A DNA stretch of 64,000 nt from Chryseosolibacter sp964393795 (GTDB lineage: Bacteria > Bacteroidota > Bacteroidia > Cytophagales > Cyclobacteriaceae): positions 1-64,000 of the forward strand of contig CAYMWA010000001.1 in the NCBI GenBank assembly GCA_964393795.1. Direction: 5' to 3'. The notes beneath the pieces were generated by a model. That model made no database searches, had not been told where the DNA came from, and saw only the letters and a list, made by a program, of their open reading frames with translations. Below, piece after piece: positions 1 to 8,019 of the stretch; within the stretch, counting starts at the first letter, position 1; each line of letters begins with the position of its first letter. The position numbers were made by a program, and so were the translations under genes.

Positions 1-40
1 AAGTTCAAAACTTCCCGGAAGTTGCCCTTCGGGCTCACGC

Positions 41-79
41 CTGCAACCTGCAACTCTGCAACCTGCAACTCTGCAACCT
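41..79. repeat. tandem repeat, 15-bp unit (7+8)
   Basis: Two perfect copies of CTGCAACCTGCAACT followed by a partial third copy. It lies just past the stop codon of the minus-strand isomerase-like gene. The same unit recurs at 47399-47466, so this is a dispersed family. Confidence 0.9.
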
Positions 80-1049
80 AACCCTCCCCCCACATCCTGT
101 GCAGCCACTGGAGGTCTCTTTTCATGGCGCCAAAGACCACTTTGGGGTCGACGTTGATTTCTGTTGACCCGCGCTCCGCGCCGCCCAGTGGATACTCGTA
201 GTGCAGGGAAACGGGGACGTTGATGCGATATGCTTTCAACAGCGCAAAGTATGCTTTGAAGTCAACCATGCCTTCGCCCAGCGGTACGTTTTGTGCGGCA
301 TAGGTGCCGTTGCGTTTTTGCCAGACGAAATCTTTGATAGCGAGGGTTTTGATCCGCGGACTGATCAGGCGTAAACCATTCTTCCACGACATCCCGCCCT
401 CAACTACTGCATGCCGGATATCATATTGCACGCCCATCGCTTGCGCATCGGCCTCGTGCACAATGTCCCAAAGCTCCCAAAGCGACGCGCCAGCCAGATT
501 GCCTGAGTGGTTCTGGTAACATCCGGTGATGCCCAGCTTTTTGTTAAGGGCGCCGAGTGCTTTCACGGTCTGCTGAAACTGCTGAACTGCCTCCGGGATG
601 CTCTTCTCTTCAGGATAGCGCAGCCAGTTCATCCGGTAATAGCCGATGCCGAGTTTCGCGGCGGTTTCCAGCACTTTCCGGTCGACAGCATCAGTCGCGT
701 CTTGCACCGCGGTCGTCATCATTACAGGCGACAGCTGCGCGTTGCGTATCGCCTCCACCGCACGCGGCAAGTCGTCGGCTACGCGCTCAGGCAGCACATG
801 TCCTCGGGGGCGCACCGTGAGATCGATGCCGTCAAAGCCGATCTCCGCCGCAGCTTCCGCCAGGTCACGGTAATTCAAAAACTGCAGATGCTTTGAAAAC
901 ACCGAAACCTTCAGCGGTTCCGGGTTAGCAGACGGGCTTTCGGGCGCCCATGCCGCCGCCCCTTTGAGCGGAAGCCAGCCGGCCGCAGCCGTCAGCGCCG
1001 ATATACGAATAAAGGTTCTTCTTGATCGATCGTAACCCGATGATTTCAT
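78..1049 (-). CDS. sugar phosphate isomerase/epimerase-like TIM-barrel protein, Tat-exported
   Basis: A 323-residue protein of the xylose isomerase-like TIM-barrel superfamily, which typically acts on sugars or inositols with a divalent metal. The N-terminus SRRTFIRISALTAAAG is a twin-arginine signal followed by an Ala-rich stretch, so the protein is probably periplasmic. Barrel motifs are visible: GFDGIDLTVRPRGHV near residues 70-85, QNHSGN near 180, and YDIRHAV near 208, the last two being typical metal-ligand regions. It is 18 bp downstream of the serine hydrolase gene on the same strand. The substrate cannot be told from sequence. Confidence 0.85.
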   Translation of the reverse strand: MKSSGYDRSRRTFIRISALTAAAGWLPLKGAAAWAPESPSANPEPLKVSVFSKHLQFLNYRDLAEAAAEIGFDGIDLTVRPRGHVLPERVADDLPRAVEAIRNAQLSPVMMTTAVQDATDAVDRKVLETAAKLGIGYYRMNWLRYPEEKSIPEAVQQFQQTVKALGALNKKLGITGCYQNHSGNLAGASLWELWDIVHEADAQAMGVQYDIRHAVVEGGMSWKNGLRLISPRIKTLAIKDFVWQKRNGTYAAQNVPLGEGMVDFKAYFALLKAYRINVPVSLHYEYPLGGAERGSTEINVDPKVVFGAMKRDLQWLHRMWGEG

Positions 1050-1067
1050 GGCAGGGCTTATGGTAAA

Positions 1068-2498
1068 TTATTTAAGCTTTCTTGCAAAGTTGCTGCGCGA
1101 CCACATTCTGATGACGGCGCCAGTCTTTTCATCGCGTTCGAAAAAGACTTCCTCACCCAGGGCGTCGTCACGGCGTATGCGGCGAAAGGTGTCACCGGAG
1201 ATGTGCTGCAGGAGCGTCATGTTTTCAAGTGGACTGTCTGTGGGCAGCTCCAGGATGGCCAGGTGGCCATACCAGCTGAGTACCTTTTTTTCAGAGTCAA
1301 ATGGTTGAGCGTCGTAAGTGCCGAGATACGGTTCCAGGTCCACGGTGTCCGCGGAACTGACACGTTCGCCTTCTCCCTTGAGGAGGATATTTCGAATCTG
1401 ACTCGCGTAGCGCCACGGATTTTCCATGGCATTGACCAGCACGATGAAGGCGAGCTTTTCAGCCGGATCCATTAACAGGATGCTTCGGTATCCCGGGCAA
1501 GTGCCCCAATGACCTGTAAGGGTACTCGAGCCATGTTGGAAAACGACGAAGCCCAATCCCCAATGGATCTTCCAGTCGGGGTCTACCCAATGCACACGCT
1601 GCATATCGCGAAGAGTGGACGCATTCAAAATTTCCTTGCCGCCGTTTTTCAACAGCCGGAATTGCCATTCGGCGAACCGTGCAAGGTCTTCTACCGTTGA
1701 CGAGTATCCGGCGGCTGCCTGCAGGGCCTTCGTGTCGAACAAGGGCACGGTTTCACGTGTACCCTGGCGCGTGAGCGAGGAGTACCCGGTGGCTAACCTG
1801 TTGCCCCACAACTCACGCGGCAGGTTGGGATAGGTGCTTTTCAAACGCAGTGGCTTCAGAATATTTTCTTCGATGTATACCTCGTAAGGAAGGTTGGAAA
1901 TTTTTTCGATGATCCGTCCCAGCAATGTCATGCCCAGGTTGCTGTACTGGAAATACCTCGATGCCGGATAAATGGTCTGCTGACTATCAAGTTTGGCGTA
2001 AAACTGTTCTTTTGTAGGAAACTGGTACTCGGGGCCGCTCCAGTAGGGGAAATCCGCCTCGCGCGGAAGGCCCGATGAATGGGTGAGGAGACTGCGGATG
2101 GTGATGGGGCCGCTGTCCTGAAATTGCTGGTGGATATTTACTTCGGGCAACACGGTAGACAGGGAATCGTCCAGGCGAAGTAGTCCCTGCTCGTACAGCT
2201 GCATAACAGCGATCGAGGTGAACAGCTTGGTGATCGAACAAATGCTGTAAAGGGTCTGTGGTGTAGCCGGCGTTTTTTTCTTTAAGTCAGAAAATCCATA
2301 TCCTTTGCTCCAGATGAGTTCCTGATCTTTTACGATGCCGACAGAGAGTCCGGGAAGATGGTCATAGACCTGCTGCGCTTCAAGCCACGCATCGATGTAG
2401 CGCAGCGCATCCGATGCCGGCTTCTGATCGACATCCTGCGCAGACGCGGGTATCCGTAGAACAAGAACAAAAAGTATGAAAAGGAAACGCTTCATCAA
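1068..2498 (-). CDS. serine hydrolase, beta-lactamase class C / PBP4-like family
   Basis: A 476-residue exported hydrolase of the class C beta-lactamase/penicillin-binding fold. The N-terminus MMKRFLFILFVLVLRIPASA is a Sec signal peptide. The SxxK nucleophile motif is SITK at residues 88-91, the YxN motif is YSN in QYSNLGM near residue 185, and the third motif is HWG in TGHWGTCPG near 330. After the catalytic domain there is about 100 residues of extra C-terminal sequence, as in many Bacteroidota members. These proteins act as esterases, D-aminopeptidases or cell-wall enzymes; true beta-lactamase activity should not be assumed. Confidence 0.9.
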   Translation of the reverse strand: MMKRFLFILFVLVLRIPASAQDVDQKPASDALRYIDAWLEAQQVYDHLPGLSVGIVKDQELIWSKGYGFSDLKKKTPATPQTLYSICSITKLFTSIAVMQLYEQGLLRLDDSLSTVLPEVNIHQQFQDSGPITIRSLLTHSSGLPREADFPYWSGPEYQFPTKEQFYAKLDSQQTIYPASRYFQYSNLGMTLLGRIIEKISNLPYEVYIEENILKPLRLKSTYPNLPRELWGNRLATGYSSLTRQGTRETVPLFDTKALQAAAGYSSTVEDLARFAEWQFRLLKNGGKEILNASTLRDMQRVHWVDPDWKIHWGLGFVVFQHGSSTLTGHWGTCPGYRSILLMDPAEKLAFIVLVNAMENPWRYASQIRNILLKGEGERVSSADTVDLEPYLGTYDAQPFDSEKKVLSWYGHLAILELPTDSPLENMTLLQHISGDTFRRIRRDDALGEEVFFERDEKTGAVIRMWSRSNFARKLK

Positions 2499-2638
2499 TC
2501 GTCAACTGACCAGTATTTGCGCAAGATATGGATTTTACTGAGTAACGTGCAGGAATTTCCATGTGTGGCAAATCGTCCGCCCGGCAGGCCGGTTTACAGC
2601 TGTTGTGAAGCTTCCATCTCTGTTTTTAGTTCTGCTCT

Positions 2639-3004
2639 TTAGGTGTTCAATTGTTCCAGGATCTCCCGAAGGATAGGAGCATGACTCAATGAAGGCTCTT
2701 TGACCGCAAACAGCAGTGTTACCGTGCGATCCTTGGAGACCGACCGAATACGCTCAAGTTCGGCCGCCTGGGCGGCGAGTTCCTTTCGATACCGCGATGA
2801 AAATGTTTTGTAGCGCTCGGGCTTGTGATCAAACCATTTACGCAGGTCAGCCGATGGTGCCAGTGACTTGTTCCATTCGTCGAGGCGCGCCTCTTCTTTC
2901 TTCACGCCACGGGGCCACAACCGGTCGATGAGGATGCGATAACCATCCCCCTTTTGCGCCGGTTCATAAATGCGCTTGATCTTTATCTCGCCACGTTTAG
3001 CCAC
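2639..3004 (-). CDS. DUF488 family protein
   Basis: A 121-residue cytoplasmic protein. IKRIYEPAQKGDGYRILIDR and the following LWPRGVKKEEARLDEW stretch are the hallmark N-terminal region of the DUF488 (YeaO-like) family, and FSSRYRKEL follows as usual. The biochemical role of the family is not established. Its start overlaps the stop of the RIC gene by 8 bp, so the two are almost certainly co-transcribed and translationally coupled. Confidence 0.88.
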   Translation of the reverse strand: MAKRGEIKIKRIYEPAQKGDGYRILIDRLWPRGVKKEEARLDEWNKSLAPSADLRKWFDHKPERYKTFSSRYRKELAAQAAELERIRSVSKDRTVTLLFAVKEPSLSHAPILREILEQLNT

Positions 3005-3719
3005 GTAGTTGCTTTTCCAATGCGATTGACTTCGGAAAAAGGATGTTGTTCTCCAGGTGGATGTGCAGATGCAGGTCTTCCTCGAATTCCTTCAGCAGCG
3101 CGTAAGTAACATTGTACGTCGCACAAGCATCTTCCGGAGGGGTGTAACCGTTGCTTAGCGCGGAAATTTTCCGGAAACGTTCACCTTCGCCGTCATGGTC
3201 ATGCTTCATCATGTCGATGGGATTTTCAACCGACCCGAATTGTGGCTGTGGAAGCGCTTCGGCCGACGACGCATTTACCATTTTGCGAATGAATGGGAAG
3301 AGGATGAATTCTTCTTTTTTCATGTGCACGGTGAATTCGCCACCGGAGATCTTGAACAGTTCGGTGATTTCAAACAGCTCGGGATGGCGCTCGCCATGAA
3401 CGCGGCAAAGTTTTTCGAGGTATGCCTTGATCACCGGGATTTTTTCATCGACATAGCGATGGTGTTTCTTTTGAATGTAATCTGCCAGCAGGTCAAGAGG
3501 CCACGACTGGTAATCATGGCCGCCTTGCGAGGACTGACTTTTCAGGTTTCCAATCTCTTCCAACAGTGTTTCCGCTGACAGGTTTTGTGCCTCACACACT
3601 TCCTGTATGGAGCGGTTGCCTTTGCAGCAAAAGTCGATACCGTGGTCCTTGAATATTTGCGCGGCGCGATAGTCTTCTGCGACAATTTCGCCTACCGATT
3701 TGTTTTCTATGGTCGTCAT
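2997..3719 (-). CDS. ric: iron-sulfur cluster repair di-iron protein (RIC)
   Basis: A 240-residue protein of the ScdA/YtfE/DnrN family, which restores iron-sulfur clusters damaged by nitric oxide or oxidants. The N-terminal ScdA_N domain (VGEIVAEDYRAAQIFKDHGI, then DFCCKGN) carries the paired cysteines. The remainder is a hemerythrin-like four-helix bundle with the expected His/Glu iron ligands, for example KKHHRYVDE, MKKEEFILFPF, MKHDHDGEGE and HLHIHLENNILFP. It lies 81 bp downstream of the cbb3-oxidase operon on the same strand, which suggests a joint role under low oxygen or nitrosative stress. Confidence 0.93.
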   Translation of the reverse strand: MTTIENKSVGEIVAEDYRAAQIFKDHGIDFCCKGNRSIQEVCEAQNLSAETLLEEIGNLKSQSSQGGHDYQSWPLDLLADYIQKKHHRYVDEKIPVIKAYLEKLCRVHGERHPELFEITELFKISGGEFTVHMKKEEFILFPFIRKMVNASSAEALPQPQFGSVENPIDMMKHDHDGEGERFRKISALSNGYTPPEDACATYNVTYALLKEFEEDLHLHIHLENNILFPKSIALEKQLRG

Positions 3720-3800
3720 AAGTTCGTGTTGTTTGTGGTTTCCTTTATAACAAGATTGTATCGGAATGATTCCGGTAATGGTCGCATATTTCGCTGGCCA

Positions 3801-4223
3801 TTAGAAAAACGATCGATACAATGTGGGTTGCCAATACATGATCAAATAAAAAAACGCAAAGCCGACGAAGGAAATGACCAACGCCCACACCCAGGCAGGG
3901 ATCGCCTTCGGTGTTTCAGACCCCCTGACAATGAAGGCGTCGTTGGTTTCGCTTCCATACGCGTTGATGGTGATCGGCAGTTGGGTGTCGACCACTTCGT
4001 GTTCGCGAAGGCCCACTACGGAGATGTCCGGACCGTTGCGCACTTCGAAGGGAATAACTTTTACCCCTTCGGCGCCGCTGGACGAGCGCGCGATTATCCT
4101 GAGGTGGTGCTTGCCATCTGGAATACGGGTGGTATCGAGGACGAATTTCACCGGAGGAGCAAACTCTGCAAACGGTTTGGCCTCGTCATCCAGAAATACT
4201 TTGATGATTCTCTTGTCTTCCAT
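3801..4223 (-). CDS. oxidase-operon protein with Ig-like domain and C-terminal TM
   Basis: A 140-residue protein with no signal peptide. Residues 1-100 look like an all-beta, Ig/FN3-like domain (VKFVLDTTRIPDGKHHLRI is a typical strand-turn pattern). One hydrophobic helix follows near residues 107-130 (PAWVWALVISFVGFAFFYLI), then a short tail. It is the last gene of the cbb3 operon, 4 bp after the CPLC membrane peptide. I infer an assembly or accessory subunit. I do not recognise a named family. Confidence 0.7.
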   Translation of the reverse strand: MEDKRIIKVFLDDEAKPFAEFAPPVKFVLDTTRIPDGKHHLRIIARSSSGAEGVKVIPFEVRNGPDISVVGLREHEVVDTQLPITINAYGSETNDAFIVRGSETPKAIPAWVWALVISFVGFAFFYLIMYWQPTLYRSFF

Positions 4224-4227
4224 CTGT

Positions 4228-4491
4228 TTAGTGCTGATTCAAAACGATATTTTTTATGTGGTCCGCGCGTGATTCTTTAGGGCGGATCAAAAATTTAATG
4301 CTCAGGATCAGTGTGACGGTAACGAGCACCACTGCCGTCCAGGTGATGATGTAATCCACCATTCCTGTGGGACCGGCACCGTGTGTAATATTTTGAAGCA
4401 CTTCGGGCTGATTTTCCTTGCAAAGGGGGCAGGCAAAGGCGGCCGGCCCGCAAACGAGCAACAACAGGTACAGTGCAATTTTTTTCTTCAT
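4228..4491 (-). CDS. small membrane protein with CPLC motif, cbb3 operon
   Basis: An 87-residue protein: signal peptide (MKKKIALYLLLLVCGPAAFA), immediately a CPLCKENQPE motif on the periplasmic side, then one transmembrane helix near residues 45-68 (IITWTAVVLVTVTLILSIKF) and a short basic cytoplasmic tail. It is 3 bp from the diheme oxidase subunit and 4 bp from the next gene. Its layout is that of the CAMC protein at 24881-25129 in the aa3 locus. A role in metal delivery or thiol redox during oxidase assembly is an inference. Confidence 0.72.
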   Translation of the reverse strand: MKKKIALYLLLLVCGPAAFACPLCKENQPEVLQNITHGAGPTGMVDYIITWTAVVLVTVTLILSIKFLIRPKESRADHIKNIVLNQH

Positions 4492-4494
4492 CTC

Positions 4495-5511
4495 TTATGG
4501 GTTGTTTTCATTCATTACTGCTTCGCGAATGGCTTTTACCGTTTCGGCCGTCACCGGTGCTGCGTTGTTGCCCCAACTGGCACGTTCATGTGAGATGATT
4601 GCAGCGATCTCGTCATCTGAAAGCTGGGCGGCGAATCCCGGCATCTGTGCATACTCCGGCCGGGCGTCATATCCCTGCAGCACTATGCGCACCATGAAAT
4701 CCGGATCTTTATCGCGTACGACCGGGCTTCCTTTAAGTGGCGGAAACGCGCCTTGAAGTCCTTCGCCGTTCGCTTGATGGCACGCGGCACAATTCTGCAT
4801 GTAGAGTTTCTTGCCATCGGCAAGTCCGGCAGCTGCCGAACCCGCCGGGGCGTCGTCACCTTGCGCCTCACGCTTCGATTCAATGAACGGTATACCCTCG
4901 CTTCCCGGAAGCGGGGTTTGCTTCAGTGTCTGCACGTAGGCGATCAGGTCAAGTAGTTCGTCTTTCGCCACAATCTTCTTGTCCTTCTTGCCGAAAAACT
5001 TCGCAGGTACCGGCACGACCACGTCGGTGGACTTCACTGCCGAAGCATCCTTTTCTTCAAACATCCACGGATACCCAGGCATCACCGATTCTGCAACGAC
5101 AATGCGCGGATTATAAAAGTGGAGGAGGTGCCAATCCCTTCCGGGCTGCCGTTGGCCGATGTTGGTCAAGTCGGGACCGGTACGTTCGCTGCCCAACAAC
5201 GAAGCCGATTGCTGCCAGACGCTGAGCCGTTGCTTACTATAGAAATAGTCGGAAGGCATGGAAGGCCGGTCACCCCATACCTTATCCATGGAAATGTTGC
5301 GCACCTGCTGGGTATGGCAGGCCATACAGTTTTCCCGCACGTATATATGAAGTCCGCGTAGTGCAGCATCACTGAGCTCCGGCTGGTGGGGCAACGGTTC
5401 GATATCTTTCATCTGCCATGCCGGCATCACGGCGATGAGAAAGCTGAGCGCCACGTACACCAGCGCGGCCGTGGTAACGAGCTTCTTATGGTCCTTTTGA
5501 AAATTAAACAT
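4495..5511 (-). CDS. ccoO: cbb3 oxidase diheme subunit, CcoO fused to CcoP-like cytochrome c
   Basis: A 338-residue membrane-anchored cytochrome c of the cbb3 oxidase. A single N-terminal helix (about residues 10-30) anchors it. The CcoO part has heme motif CMACHTQQVR at residues 62-66 and the CcoO signatures RTGPDLTNIG, DWHLLHFYNPR and MPGYPWMFE. After a linker, a second cytochrome c domain has CAACHQANGEG at 241-245 with the later MPGF heme-ligand methionine. Separate CcoO and CcoP subunits are usual, so this fusion shortens the electron path to one polypeptide. It is 12 bp from ccoN. Confidence 0.9.
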   Translation of the reverse strand: MFNFQKDHKKLVTTAALVYVALSFLIAVMPAWQMKDIEPLPHQPELSDAALRGLHIYVRENCMACHTQQVRNISMDKVWGDRPSMPSDYFYSKQRLSVWQQSASLLGSERTGPDLTNIGQRQPGRDWHLLHFYNPRIVVAESVMPGYPWMFEEKDASAVKSTDVVVPVPAKFFGKKDKKIVAKDELLDLIAYVQTLKQTPLPGSEGIPFIESKREAQGDDAPAGSAAAGLADGKKLYMQNCAACHQANGEGLQGAFPPLKGSPVVRDKDPDFMVRIVLQGYDARPEYAQMPGFAAQLSDDEIAAIISHERASWGNNAAPVTAETVKAIREAVMNENNP

Positions 5512-5523
5512 CCTCGATCGTAG

Positions 5524-7350
5524 TTAAAATAATGTTACTTCATTTAATTCTGCAGGCGAAGTCGCGGGAGTGGCGGGCACTTCTTCTGCTATGGGATTTT
5601 CTTTCTTCACCATCGAATAAAAATTATAACCGAAAATCAGGTGCGAAGTGAACATCAGCGTTCCACCGATCGCGCGCCATACCCAGTATGATTTCATCAT
5701 CACGACTGACTCGATAAAGGCATTGCCTTCAATCCAGCTGAGGCCCTTGAGCGTACCGCCGGCCATCATCGAGATCATGTAGGCGAACAAACCGATGAAG
5801 GCCAGCCAGAAATGTGCACCGACCAGTACCTGCGACGGTTCACGACCGGTGAGTTTGGGAATAATGTGATAGGCGCATGCCCATAGCAGGAAGGTGATGA
5901 TGCCATACATGGTCATGTGCGAGTGAGCAACGTTGAAATCAGTAAAGTGCCACACGAAGTTGGTGAACCGGAAGGCCTGCAGACTTCCCTGTGTGGAGCC
6001 GACGAAATAAAAGACGACGCCCACCAGGAAGAACGGCAGCACGTAGCTTCTCGAAATGTGGTTCCAGCTACCCTTCATCGTCATCAGAAAATTGGTGCTG
6101 CCCGCTACCACGGGGATGAACATCCCGGCGCTGAATACAATGGCTATCGTTTGCAACCACCAGGGTAGGGGACTGAACACAAAGTGGTGTGTACCGATGA
6201 GGGTGTAAAACAGCATTTGCGTCCAGAACGCGAGCACGCCGAGGGCATAGCTGTAAATAGGTTTGTTTAGTGCCGCCGGGAGGTAGTAGTAAACCAGCCC
6301 GAGCGTAAAGGTCATGAACCACATGCCAACACCCTGGTGCATATAATACCCCTGGATTACCGTTTCGCTGAGTCCGTTTTGCAATCCGGGAATGTAGGCG
6401 ATGGTCACCAGCGTCAGCGTCCAGATCAGGCCGGCAAGGATGAACCAGTTGGAGATGTAGATTTCCGAGATCTTTCGTTGAGCGATGGTTTTGTAAAAGT
6501 TGTAAAGGGTAAGGACGAGCGCTGAAGCGAAGAGCAGCATTACAGGCCAGATGAACTCACGGTATTCGCCTCCGCCGTTGTTGATGCCACCCATTAGGCA
6601 GAGATCGCCGATCAGGACCGATAGGTTGATCAGCCAGAAAGCACGCCAGGCGAGTTTGCGGCTGTAGATCGTTGTGTTCGAGGTGCGGGCGATCACGAAA
6701 TAGGCGAGGCCGATCATTCCGAGCGAGGCCCAGCCCCAAAAGACCGTGTTCGTGTGCACGGGTCGTAACCGGCCGAACGACAGCCAGGACACCGTGTCGA
6801 TTTCGGGCCAGACGAATTTCATGCCGAGGTACTGGCCGATCAGCGTTCCGACCACTAACCACATGGTGGCCGCACCGAGATACCAGATCACGATTTTCTT
6901 GAGCGCCGCCGGGGTCTCAATGCTGACCGGCGATTTTTGCTTGTCGTCAAACAGCGGGTTGTCCGGGGAGTGGGTAACCTGATTGACGAGGCCTTTGTCG
7001 TCGGTCACCGGGATGTTGCTACCCAGTTCGGTGCCTTTGAGTTTGAACTGGAGTGCAGATTTTCTTTTGAGCAGGATGGCGTCGATTTCGCTTTCGTCGA
7101 GCGCGATGAGCGTTTCCCGGAGGGCCAGGCGGTCCTTTTTGATTTTGTCCTTACGGAAGGTGTCAAGATAGGCCGCAAACCGTGCGGCCATGATGATGAT
7201 GGCGAGGATGAGCACCACGGCGATGAGCACGAAGGTGCCGATGATCCCCGGGCTCGACAACCAGTTTTCGGTCGTGATGGCTGTGTCTGCCTGGGCGAAG
7301 ACCTGTACCGGCAGGGCCGCAGTCGCGAGGAGCAGGATTTTCTTCTTCAT
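5524..7350 (-). CDS. ccoN: cbb3-type cytochrome c oxidase subunit I
   Basis: A 608-residue heme-copper oxidase catalytic subunit that reduces O2 to water. The cbb3 fingerprints are GYYMHQGVGMWF (heme-copper helix), NKPIYSYALG (region of the helix VII tyrosine), TLIGTHHFVF (paired copper histidines) and WHFTDFNVAHSHMTMYG (heme ligands). The usual HNAV is HQGV here. It has an unusual N-terminal extension of about 130 residues with a signal-like start, one extra helix near residues 33-58 and a basic, charged linker before the canonical core. It is the first gene of a four-gene operon. Confidence 0.92.
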   Translation of the reverse strand: MKKKILLLATAALPVQVFAQADTAITTENWLSSPGIIGTFVLIAVVLILAIIIMAARFAAYLDTFRKDKIKKDRLALRETLIALDESEIDAILLKRKSALQFKLKGTELGSNIPVTDDKGLVNQVTHSPDNPLFDDKQKSPVSIETPAALKKIVIWYLGAATMWLVVGTLIGQYLGMKFVWPEIDTVSWLSFGRLRPVHTNTVFWGWASLGMIGLAYFVIARTSNTTIYSRKLAWRAFWLINLSVLIGDLCLMGGINNGGGEYREFIWPVMLLFASALVLTLYNFYKTIAQRKISEIYISNWFILAGLIWTLTLVTIAYIPGLQNGLSETVIQGYYMHQGVGMWFMTFTLGLVYYYLPAALNKPIYSYALGVLAFWTQMLFYTLIGTHHFVFSPLPWWLQTIAIVFSAGMFIPVVAGSTNFLMTMKGSWNHISRSYVLPFFLVGVVFYFVGSTQGSLQAFRFTNFVWHFTDFNVAHSHMTMYGIITFLLWACAYHIIPKLTGREPSQVLVGAHFWLAFIGLFAYMISMMAGGTLKGLSWIEGNAFIESVVMMKSYWVWRAIGGTLMFTSHLIFGYNFYSMVKKENPIAEEVPATPATSPAELNEVTLF

Positions 7351-7381
7351 TACTGGAATTTAAGACCTTTTTATCCGTTAT

Positions 7382-7443
7382 AGCGGCCAAAGCCGCGCCT
7401 TTTGCTGAAAGAGTGGCTCTTTTGAGTGTTTAAGGCCACTTTT
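7382..7443 (-). other. two hairpins in the ccoN leader
   Basis: The roughly 100-nt predicted leader of the cbb3 operon can fold into two stems. One is a perfect GCGGC/GCCGC stem with a 4-nt loop at 7383-7396. The other is a 9-bp stem with one G-U pair, 7409-7417 against 7435-7443. Neither is followed by a T run in the transcription direction, so they look regulatory or stabilising rather than terminating. This is a structural guess. Confidence 0.35.
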
Positions 7444-7461
7444 CAAGCCGTTTGACGTGCA

Positions 7462-7493
7462 CAAAAGTAGACGTTTAAAATATTTCGGACAAA
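7462..7493 (-). promoter_or_regulatory. Bacteroidota-type promoter for the cbb3 operon
   Basis: On the minus strand, TTTG (7490-7493), a 20-bp spacer, and TACTTTTG (7462-7469), a full match to the TAnnTTTG -7 box. The expected start is about 7455, giving a leader of roughly 100 nt before ccoN. Confidence 0.65.
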
Positions 7494-7952
7494 TTTATCC
7501 TTTATTATTTGACGGTATTTTCGACCCTGAATGCCCGGTTTTTCGGCTTTCGATTGTCCTTCCGACATCGCTGGTTCGGGCTGCCCGGTTCTGAGTTCGG
7601 GGTGGCCGGCATCCGGACAAGCTAGGCTTCTTCGCGCTGACGGCTATGGGGGCAGCCACCGGAGGAGTAGGAGGGTGTGCGCCGAACGAAATCCGGGGCA
7701 TCGGTTGCCGGGTTTTGCTGCGTTTTCATTGCCCGACCACCAGCCATACCGTTGCGTTGCAACTTATATCTTAAGTCTGCCGCAAACAGCCCGCTGATGG
7801 TCGCGGTTGACATGACTACATGATTATTTGTAATTATTCTAAATTACTTTTTTCCCAACACTCGGTTCATTTTTGTCATTACTTTCGCCCCCGATAATAC
7901 AATCGGAACGCATGTGTTACGCGCAAAAAAACATCCTCGTCAAGGGAAATAA
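7494..7952. other. intergenic region without a recognisable gene
   Basis: About 460 bp between the cbb3 and act promoters. Open frames here are short, overlapping on both strands and have no recognisable domains. No tRNA, riboswitch core or terminator was recognised. The first 300 bp are GC-rich and the last 150 bp AT-rich. It could be a decayed gene or long regulatory DNA. Confidence 0.5.
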
Positions 7953-7983
7953 TTTGAAAAAATGCATTCCAATAGTAGATTTG
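7953..7983 (+). promoter_or_regulatory. Bacteroidota-type promoter for the act/cox operon
   Basis: TTTG (7953-7956), 19-bp spacer, and TAGATTTG (7976-7983), an exact match to the -33 TTTG / -7 TAnnTTTG promoter of this phylum. Transcription would start near 7990, about 30 nt before actA. Confidence 0.75.
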
Positions 7984-8019
7984 TGCGCACTTGTTTTTCG
8001 AAACGGACACTAACCTGAC

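Noticed and set aside
5524..7350. Nitric oxide reductase (NorB) identity for the oxidase subunit I
   Set aside because: The YSY motif, the HH pair and the CcoO-type partner fit cbb3 oxidase. The NorB-specific glutamates were not seen. The idea is kept only as a question in the findings.
7540..7800. Possible riboswitch (GC-rich structured region)
   Set aside because: I looked for cobalamin, TPP and SAM core motifs and found none in the right order; neither flanking operon is a usual target.
7531..7813. Short overlapping open frames in the cbb3/act intergenic region
   Set aside because: Composition is Ser/Arg/Pro-rich without helices or domains, frames overlap on both strands, and no promoter serves them.
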